A stretch of 64,000 nucleotides of DNA from Ectocarpus siliculosus (taxonomy: Eukaryota; Sar; Phaeophyceae; Ectocarpales; Ectocarpaceae). A program made the translations under genes and the position numbers. Positions 23,201 through 32,900 of the stretch are shown here, piece by piece. Position 1 is the stretch's first letter. Each line of letters starts with the position of its first letter. Where the stretch lies: the NCBI GenBank assembly GCA_000310025.1, contig FN649733.1, forward strand, positions 2,652,980 through 2,716,979. The letters run 5' to 3'. Below the pieces are notes generated by a model, which worked only from the letters and a program-made list of their open reading frames with translations, was not told the DNA's origin and searched no databases.

Positions 23201-26200
23201 TAGCGCGCCGTAACCTATCGGAACGCACAAAAAAAAACAAGCTGCTAAGAACGCTAAACTGCGCCCTATCCCTGTGTTTAAACCTGATGATCTAGTACTT
23301 GTGTACCGCCCATACCAGGATTCGGATGGACCAAATCCGAAATTATTGTTACCGTGGAGAGGACCATACGTCATCTGCTCTAAATTATCACCGGTGGTAT
23401 ATAGAGTGAGACGCCAGAACGAAACTCGAGAGGTTTCGGTCCATTTAGCCCACATTAAACAGTACTACGCGAGGAAAACACCACCTGCGCCAGACTTTGA
23501 TAAGCTTTCCGAGTTTTTCTTAGGACGCCAGATTCCGTTGCCCGAGCTAGACCATCCCGACGAAGCTCAACCGAAAATTGAATCCTACGTCGTTGACAAA
23601 GTGGTAAGTCATAAGAGTGGTAAGGGGCCGAAAACCCCGTACAACTACAAGTATCGTTTGCGTCTTCGAGGCTACGGCCCTGAGTCAGACCTTGAATATA
23701 GAGCAGACGAAATTCCACAATGTCAAGAAATGATATCTGCCTACCGAATCCGTTGTGGTTTGGAAATCGTGCAGCCTAATAAATCGTCGTCTCGTGCCCC
23801 AGTTGAACAGGGAGACCCAAAATCACCCAGTAAAACAGGGAAACGAAAACGAAAACAGGCAGCTACTCCTCAAGAACCTTTAAGTCGGAAATTGGCAACG
23901 CAAAGTGGCTCTGAGCCACCGAACAAAACCAAGAAGCGACGAAGAAGGCTCCTAAAGGAGGGTCCATTACCCAAGTCGCGTTCTGCTACGACACAGAGTG
24001 ATACTCAATTGCCCTGCCGTACTAGCAAACGAAAACGAACTAGGGCCCGGAAATTAAACGATTGATTTATTCTATCGTTCCTAACAGTTGCCATGTCTAT
24101 CTTTTCCGAGACTCGAACAAATTTATACTACTATTATTCTGTGTTATATATATATATTTAGCACAGGACCAGTAGCCACGGTGGTTGGTTGTATCCAGGG
24201 GAAACAACCTATTTTTGAAGTGTTTGGGGAAACACTCGCGAGGAGAGTTGAATGATACCACCGCTGTCCCAAGATCTTATTTTTTTATGAATAGATCTTA
24301 TTTTTTTATGAATAGATAAACTTGCCAGAGGGTCACCTCATTACAAGTTCATTCTCCATCAAGATCTTAATTTTTTTATGAATAGATAAACTTGCCAGAG
24401 GGTCACCTCATTACAAGTTCATCCCCCATCAATACCTTATTTGTGATGAATAGATAAACTTGCCAGAGGGTCACCTCATTACAAGTTCATCCCACCAAGA
24501 TCTTATTTGTGATGAATAGATAAACTTGCCAGAGGGTCACCTCATTACAAGTTCATCCCATCAAGATCTTATTTTTGATGAATAGATAAACTTGCCAGAG
24601 GGTCACCTCATTACAAGTTCATCCTCCATCAAGATCTTGTTTTTGGTTAATAGATAAACTTGCCAGAGGGTCACCTCATTACAAGTTCATCCTCCATCAA
24701 TATCTTATGTTTTGGTGAACAGATAAACTTGCCAGAGGGTCACCTCATTACAAGTTCATCCTCCATCAATATCTTATTTTTCGATGATGAATAGAGAAAA
24801 CTTGCTAGAGGGTCACCTCATTACAAGTTTATTCCTCATCACGATATTATTTTATGATGAAAAGACAGACTCGCCGGAGGGTCACCTCATTACGAGTCTA
24901 TCTCTCATCAACCCCACAGCATTATCATGCGAAATATTTTAGTACACTAGCTGTCATCTTGATAGCCCAGTACCCACAATTTTTTTTTTCTAGACTATAC
25001 TAGTATGGACCACATCTATCACTACTACTCTGTCTGAAGACTCCGTGTTTTTTAACACGCGTTGTATGATAATCAGGCCGAGTTGATGATGTTGTACCAG
25101 GTAGGTTAACTCCAATACATGTGTCTCCATGAGCCACTCATGTCTATGGCCGCCAAAAGCACATCTTTAGCACAGATGGACTTGTGGCGCATAGAGGGGG
25201 GGGTGATGTGGAGGACACCTGTCAGGAGTATAACCAACCATGTGTGCACATACAAAGTGTAGGAAGATATGGCTCCCTCGGGGTATCTTGTCACAAGGAG
25301 AGTGACAGGAAATGCACCGTCGGAGATGGATATCTTCCGAAGTCCCTGGCCACTTGCCGAAAGTGGAAGCGGAGAGTCTTCGACTCTCCTCTCCCTCTGC
25401 CGCTATGGCCACTCTCTCTTTCTACCCTCTTCTCCTCGTTTACACATCACGAGAGGAAATAGCCTTCCCCTGGCAGTGGGATAATACTGCCACGGCACCG
25501 GCATCTGTCTCCGACAATAGCCAGTGTCCTCAGTTATGTATAATAGAATCGGCTGTACAAAGCCGGTACCGGCCTTCTAATTGAAACTTTACTTGCATAT
25601 ATATAATATATATATATACATTTTTTCTCCCATCATTGGATTCTGCCGTCTGCCCCTCTGGCCCCTATCCTCCGCTTCTACTAGCTAGATGACCCAACCG
25701 GGGTCACATAGGAGGGGGGGTTGGACCCCCTCCTGCGGTTCCTGCCTGAGATATTTTATCGCGCGAAGGGTATAGCAATCCCTTCCCTTGCGACTGATGA
25801 AGTCGATCGAGTTTACTAACGAGCTTCGCAGCGCGTCGCTTCCAACTTAGACCAGGATTTATTTAGTGAGAAACAAACTCACTTTGCCGGGACTCGAATC
25901 CATGACTTGGCCCTTATAGGTTCCGAGGGTACCCACTAGACCACCGGGGCGACCGGTGTATGTAGCCCTACGAAGCGTCATATGTGCTGTGCGTAGGTTT
26001 GAATCTGTGCTTTGCTATCTCGTTCATGTCATGCTTCCCATCCACCCTTTTTTCGTCTCTCAGGTACATGACCAACTCGTAAGAAATTAGTATTCCGGGA
26101 GACAAACACGAATGAATCCTGTGATGAAGAATAAATAACAGACATCACGCAGATCCCCTCGTTTCGCAGGAAAAATGAAAGGAACCAAGTCCGTACGCAT

Positions 26201-26891
26201 CTATGTAATCTAAGAGGCTGACACCTGACCTAGGGCAAACAGGTCAAGCGCGAAATGCATTCAATGGCTCAAGCCCGCGCGCGGTATTTCGTACCTCCGC
26301 CTATAATTACGCCCCCACTCAGAAACAGGTTCAGCAAAAGACCGTCCTTACATGTCCTTCTGTTGTTTTCAAACCCCAAAGTAGCAACCGACCAGCACAT
26401 AGGAGCACCATGCATTCCTACCATACTTCCTAGAACCGACTGAAACGGCCCATGTAACGGCACGGACCCTCCTGGAAAAAAACGAGACCACCATCGACAC
26501 AGCAAAGTTTTTAACGCTTACGTGACTGGGTTAATTTTTTTTTTCCCACAACGGGCTCTCTGCGGTCAAAGATCTTCCAAGCATGCGTGTATACCCATAA
26601 ATCACGGCGGCAAGGATGGTGCAGCAGTGGGTCCATGTGTGGGGCTCACAGGGATGGGGACGCGGTATATGTAAGGGTGACGAACAGGAGTACAGTAGTA
26701 CTACTGCTCTCTAGCAGTAGCAGCTATGCGGAGAGAAATACATTGTACTGTGGATGACAGGTGTAGAATTGCTGTAACCATTGTTGCACATACAAAGGTA
26801 GGACCAAGATACGATCCGAACGGAGGATCTTACTGATGGTTGATCAGCAAGAAACCCGACTATGGATGCGTCCCTCTTGGCGCCACCTGTG

Positions 26892-26926
<35 letters not shown>

Positions 26927-29900
26927 CAACACTGGCGACCCTACTTGTGGGGCAGACATTTCGAAGTTGTCACGGATCACGCGGCATTGAGATATTTGTA
27001 CACAATGCAAGACACGTCTAATATGCTGACCAGATGGGCAATCGCTTTGCAGTCCTTTGATTTTACAGTGCGACACAAGCCGGGAAAGTTACATGTAGTC
27101 CCAGACACCCTATCTCGGTTGTTTGCGTTCGATCACCAACAACAGTTGGAAGCACCGCAACTTGCACCGATATGTAGGAATGTGCCTGATGACCCTGCGC
27201 TGCATTCAAATGTTCCACCACGTCCGTACCAAGTGTCTGCAGATCGTTTGGAAAACTTGCGACCGGTTCAAAGTGATCGCGAATTATTCGCTGATAAATC
27301 AGTTTATATTAGCGCGACCAACGTATTTGAAACTATTAACAGCGATATCTTGCGTGAAAAACAAGCTCTTGAATATGGCAAATATATCGACTATCTTACA
27401 AAACCTGACGCTCAATTACCTGATGACGAGACAACCACTTCCATGTCGTACTACTTCGTGCTTGATGGATTGCTGTTTAAATCGTATTTACCAAGCTACC
27501 TCCGGAAACGTAGTACGTTTAGTGACCAATTGGTGTTGCCTTACGCCCTTACCGGACTAGTGCTACACGCCTATCATGACCACGTATTATCTGGGGGCCA
27601 CTTAGCGTCTAGACCGACTTATGAGAAGATTCGCCAAAAGTACTGGTGGCCAACCATGAATCGGGACGTCCGTACTTGGTGTCAAGAATGCCAAGCCTGT
27701 CAACGTCGGAAAACAGCCCACAATCGGAACAAATGACCAACGGGACATGTACCAGTACAAAGACCGTTTGAACGTATTTCGGTTGACCTAGTTGAATATA
27801 AAGTAGAATCAGTTTCAGCCGCCGGGGTACGGTGCAAACATGTCCTATCCATGATGGACCACCTAACCCGATTCACCGTGTTGACTCCGATTCCCAACAA
27901 GTCAGCAATCACTGTCGCTCAGGCCATTATCGACCGCATCATCAGCATCTTTGGATCGCCTGAACTGTTGCATTCCGACCAAGGACCTGAATTTGAGAAC
28001 AGTGTAGTCCACCAATTACAGCGTATTCTGAACTATAAGAAAACCCGCACGACACCATACCGTCCGCAGGGTAATTCTGTCTCAGAACGAGTACATGCTA
28101 CCATGCACGCAATGCTTGCCATGCATAGTTCCATGAACCGCGATAACTGGGCATCATTGCTGCCTTTTGTCCAACTGGCTTACAACACGTCATTTAGCTC
28201 CACCATGCATGAAACACCATTCTTTCTTATGTTTGGTCGGAAGCCACGACTACCAGTTGACATTATCCTCGGCATCCCTCATGTGGGAACAACAGCGAAT
28301 ACCGAGGAATTCTCTAAAACACAGGAAAATCTACAGGTTGCTTTTGAACTAGCGCGCCGTAACCTATCGGAACGCACAAAAAAAAACAAGCTGCTAAGAA
28401 CGCTAAACTGCGCCCTATCCCTGTGTTTAAACCTGATGATCTAGTACTTGTGTACCGCCCATACCAGGATGGATTCGGATGGACCAAATCCGAAATTATT
28501 GTTACCGTGGAGAGGACCATACGTCATCTGCTCTAAATTATCACCGGTGGTATATAGAGTGAGACGCCAGAACGAAACTCGAGAGGTTTCGGTCCATTTA
28601 GCCCACATGAAACAGTACTACGCGAGGAAAACGCCACCTGCGCCAGACTTTGATAAGCTTTCCGAGTTTTTCTTAGGACGCCAGATTCCGTTGCCCGAGC
28701 TAGACCATCCCGACGAAGCTCAACCGAAAATTGAATCCTACGTCGTTGACAAAGTGGTAAGCCATAAGAGTGGTAAGGGGCCGAAAACCCCGTACAACTA
28801 CAAGTATCGTTTGCGTCTTCGAGGCTACGGCCCTGAGTCAGACCTTGAATATAGAGCAGACGAAATTCCACAATGTCAAGAAATGATATCTGCCTACCGA
28901 ATCCGTTGTGGTTTGGAAATCGTGCAGCCTAATAAATCGTCGTCTCGTGCCCCAGTTGAACAGGGAGACCCAAAATCACCCAGTAAAACAGGGAAACGAA
29001 AACGAAAACAGGCAGCTACTCCTCAAGAACCTTTAAGTCGGAAATTGGCAACGCAAAGTGGCTCTGAGCCACCGAACAAAACCAAGAAGCGACGAAGAAG
29101 GCTCCTAAAGGAGGGTCCATTACCCAAGTCGCGTTCTGCTACGACACAGAGTGATACTCAATTGCCCTGCCGTACTAGCAAACGAAAACGAACTAGGGCC
29201 CGGAAATTAAACGATTGATTTATTCTATCGTTCCTAACAGTTGCCATGTCTATCTTTTCCGAGACTCGGGACAAATTTATACTACTATTATTCTGTGTTA
29301 TATATATATTTAGCACAGGACCAGTAGCCACGGTGGTTGGTTGTATCCAGGGGAAACAACCTATTTTTGAAGTGTTTGGGGAAACACTCGCGAGGAGAGT
29401 TGAATTATACCACCGCTGTCCCAAGATCTTATTTTTTGATGAATAGATAAATTTACCAGAGGGTCACCTCATTACAAGTTCATCCCCCATCAATACCTTA
29501 TTTTTTGATGAAGAGATAAACTTGCCAGAGGGTCACCTCATTACAAGTTCATCCCATCAAGATCTTATTTTTGATGAATAGATAAACTTGCCAGAGGGTC
29601 ACCTCATTACAAGTTCATCCTCCATCAATATCTTATGTTTTGGTGAACAGATAAACTTGCCAGAGGGTCACCTCATTACAAGTTCATCCCCCATCAATAT
29701 CTTATTTTTCGATGATGAATAGAGAAAACTTGCTAGAGGGTCACCTCATTACAAGTTTATTCCTCAGCACGATATTATTTTATGATGAAAAGACAGACTC
29801 GCCGGAGGGTCACCTCATTACGAGTCTATCTCTCATCAACCCCACAGCATTATCATGCGAAATATTTTAGTACACTAGCTGTCATCATGATAGCCCAGTA

Positions 29901-32900
29901 CCCACAATTTGTTTTTCTAGACTATACTAGTATGGACCACATCTATCACTACTCCGTCTGAAGACTCCGTGTTTTTTAACACGCGTTGTATGATAATCAG
30001 GCCGAGTTGATGATGTTGTACCAGGTAGGTTAACTCCAATACATGTGTCTCCATGAGCCACTCATGTCTATGGCCGCCAAAAGCACATCTTTAGCACAGA
30101 TGGACTTGTGGCGCATAGAGGGGGGGGTGATGTGGAGGACACCTGTCAGGAGTATAACCAACCATGTGTGCACATACAAAGTGTAGGAAGATATGGCTCC
30201 CTCGGGGTATCTTGTCACAAGGAGAGTGACAGGAAATGCACCGTCGGAGATGGATATCTTCCGAAGTCCCTGGCCACTTGCCGAAAGTGGAAGCGGAGAG
30301 TCTTCGACTCTCCTCTCCCTCTGCCGCTATGGCCACTCTCTCTTTCTACCCTCTTCTCCTCGTTTACAAATCACGAGAGGAAATAGCCTTCCCCTGGCAG
30401 TGGGATAATACTGCCACGGCACCGGCATCTGTCTCCGACAATAGCCAGTGTCCTCATTGTCTTCACATTTAAAAAACCGTTCCGTTCTCTCTGCTCAGTA
30501 CCTTCTTCTGTCCGTACTAGTCTAGCACTTGACGGGGTCGATTCCCGTGGTCACAACTAACTTACCCAAAAAAGGTATACGAAAATAAAATGGACCCGAA
30601 GGGTCTACAAGCCAATAAAAGTCAACGACAGATAGTCTAGGCCATTCCGCTCGCCTCTCTACACGCTATGGGGGGTAACCCTAGATTGGAAAAAGATAGA
30701 AAAAGTAAAAAGAAAAAGAAAAATAAAGAGAAAGAGAAAGGGAAAAAGAAAAAGAAAAAAGAAAAAAGAAAAAACTGTGGAGCTTGGGAATCCGAGACGC
30801 TCGGGCTTGGTCTCCCTCACCCCTTCGGCGGCACTCTCTCTTGTCTCTCTCTTCTGAGACCCTCTCCTCTCTAAATCTCAACGAAGAGAACTGCCAGCCC
30901 TTAGTAGTGGGTAAAGACTACTGCGACCTGGGCCTCCCCACAACGAGGGAAGCCAGTGTCCTCAGTACAGCAGCAGTAGTTTCTGAGCAGGTGTGCATGC
31001 CCGTCTCCGACAGCAACCGTCCGCACAGAGGATGTACCTGCGCAAGCAATACCTGTTGGCAATCTTCTCCACCTCATCCTTGGACAGAGCATGCGGCAAG
31101 CGCACATGCTATCGGTGCTAGATGTGAAGACGCTGACGGGAAACCGCCTCACAGAAGCGCCAGATCGACGAAAAAAACGGTCCGCTCATCAGAGAATCGA
31201 GACCATCATCCACTATCTATCGCACAAATGCATAAAAATCGCGATAAATTTTACTATTCTGTACTACGAATAGAGAGCTGTGATCGGAGCTGTGATCGGA
31301 GCTGTAGTCCCGAAAACCCTTGGCTTTGAGCTAAATTTTGCACACAGCAGACGAACCACCCTTCACTCCCAATACTGGGAACCACACGTACCGCAATCAC
31401 AACAACATCAAGCACCGAGGCAGTACGTTAGCAACGGCTCGTGTGCGCTTTCTCTGCTCTCCCCCGCGGATGCGGCACCGGGTTGATCACATGTTCAGGG
31501 TGCAGTATGTACCCTCCGGTGGTATTTTGCGTTTGAATCTTACAGTACCGGTAGTAGGTAGTAGATTGGATCTGGAAAGGATATCTGCCCCACGTCAGAG
31601 AGATTATCGTATATGACACAAGATAACACACCCCCTGGACCGATTTTCAAAGCTCGATTACTCCACGACGAAGAGGATGCATAAATGAAACAATACGTTT
31701 TCGAACAGCTCTCGACGAGACGGTTCCAACGCCGCCGTTTTCGGCGCTGTGACTCTTCCTGCTGTTGAGAAATCGAGCTTTGAAAATCGGTCAAGGGGGT
31801 GTGTTATCTTGTGTCATATACGGTAGGCATGGGTGAACAGTATTTGTACTACGTGAGTCCTGGTGCGCATTGCTGATAAGCGTGCTTTTGGGGTGGGCTG
31901 CCTGTGTCTCCCTGCTGGTCTCTATGTCTGTTTTTTGCCCTTAGCCGAGGCACAACGGCGATCTTTCGGCACGCAAAGTGATCGGAGCTGAGAACGGAGC
32001 TGAATCGGCCTGTAGTCACGTAACCTCACAGAAAGACTACCGTACCCGTTCGAGACATAACCTCCAGCCGAAAGGGAGGTGTTGAAGTCTTTTCAGTACA
32101 TAAGTGGATTGAAACCTTGAGAGGTGCTACATGTAGGTTGTTGGTTCCTGACGCGGGTAGGCGCATCGGCGGACGTCATTTGCTATAGCTCATACCTACA
32201 CGATGCAGTTGGTTTGAGGTCGATTGGGAGCTCTCCGTGGGCGGAGATCTGCCTGGAGGCACCAACAAGTCTACAGATTGCTGTGGAGCAAACAACATTA
32301 TTACCGATTAGTCTACATGCAATGCGTGCTTGCATACAACAAGTTGGCTGCATATTCTCTTCTTCCAGATGCACAAGTGCATTCTACTCATCCTTCAATC
32401 AAATGTATATTCATCATTCAACACAACGCAACACAGCATTGTAAGTGGGTGTAATTATGCCTCCAGCATGCTGGCTGTCGTCCGCGCTCTATCGGCCTTT
32501 GCCTTGGAATCGCTTAATTTGGGCACGGACGGCGCGATTGCGCCAAGAACCTTGAACATATGATTCACAGATTATGTACTTGCCGTTGCGGAAAAGTGTG
32601 CCTTCCAGGGTCTTCGGCACCTTGCCCGTCACCTCGATCTCAGTCAGGGGGTGGTCTATGCAAGGCTGGAGGGTTCCACGCCATGGTTCCTCCCTGATCG
32701 ACTGCAGAAACACTTCAGGCACTCCCTGCGCTTCGAAGCTGGGCATAGACACGGCTGCGCACATGTCACGCATGGCTTGCCCCGCTCGCAACTTCGGAGC
32801 TCCATTCGAGATAGGGAGCTTACCCCCAGCGAATGCTGAGGTGAAGCGCAGGTGGAATAATATAAGAAGAACTACTGCTGCCGTCGTGCTCTCGCTGACG

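Larger units (their letters stand above)
21972..25532 (+). mobile_element. Ty3/gypsy chromovirus-like LTR retrotransposon, copy 1, internally deleted
   Basis: Two 326-bp LTRs (21972-22297 and 25207-25532) look identical by eye, begin TGTGGAGGAC and end GTGTCCTCA. Between them are a few bases of putative primer-binding site, the integrase, a chromodomain-like C-terminal region, an array of nine stem-loop repeats and a polypurine tract. GAG, protease, reverse transcriptase and RNase H are missing: sequence jumps from about 22308 straight into the start of the integrase zinc finger. No matching target-site duplication is visible (CATGTA before, GTTATG after). Identical LTRs imply a recent event; the deletion probably arose by recombination. 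It lies in CCD intron 1, in the opposite orientation to that gene. Confidence 0.9.
26931..30456 (+). mobile_element. Ty3/gypsy chromovirus-like LTR retrotransposon, copy 2, 5' truncated
   Basis: Begins in the middle of the RNase H domain directly after a (TTG)n run and continues through integrase, chromodomain-like tail, six stem-loop repeats, polypurine tract (30117-30130) and a 326-bp 3' LTR (30131-30456). No 5' LTR, GAG, protease or RT is present. It is nearly identical to copy 1 where they overlap, but has two extra defects: a nonsense codon at 27734-27736 (TTA to TGA) and a 4-bp duplication (GGAT) near 28470. Same orientation as copy 1, 1.4 kb further along. Confidence 0.9.

Noticed and set aside
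24268-24910. Regular repeats with spacer-like variation, CRISPR-like at first sight
   Set aside because: The genome is eukaryotic, the units are part of a retrotransposon 3' region and recur in copy 2, and the 'spacers' are diverged parts of the same unit.
25870-25960. Functional tRNA gene
   Set aside because: The tRNA-like boxes are the head of a SINE that recurs with its whole body at 33895-34252; the cloverleaf is incomplete.
26711-26830. 5' LTR of retrotransposon copy 2
   Set aside because: A short stretch (TGTTGCACATACAAAG and neighbours) resembles part of the LTR, but it is too diverged and short compared with the nearly identical LTRs elsewhere; at most a fragment of a related older element.
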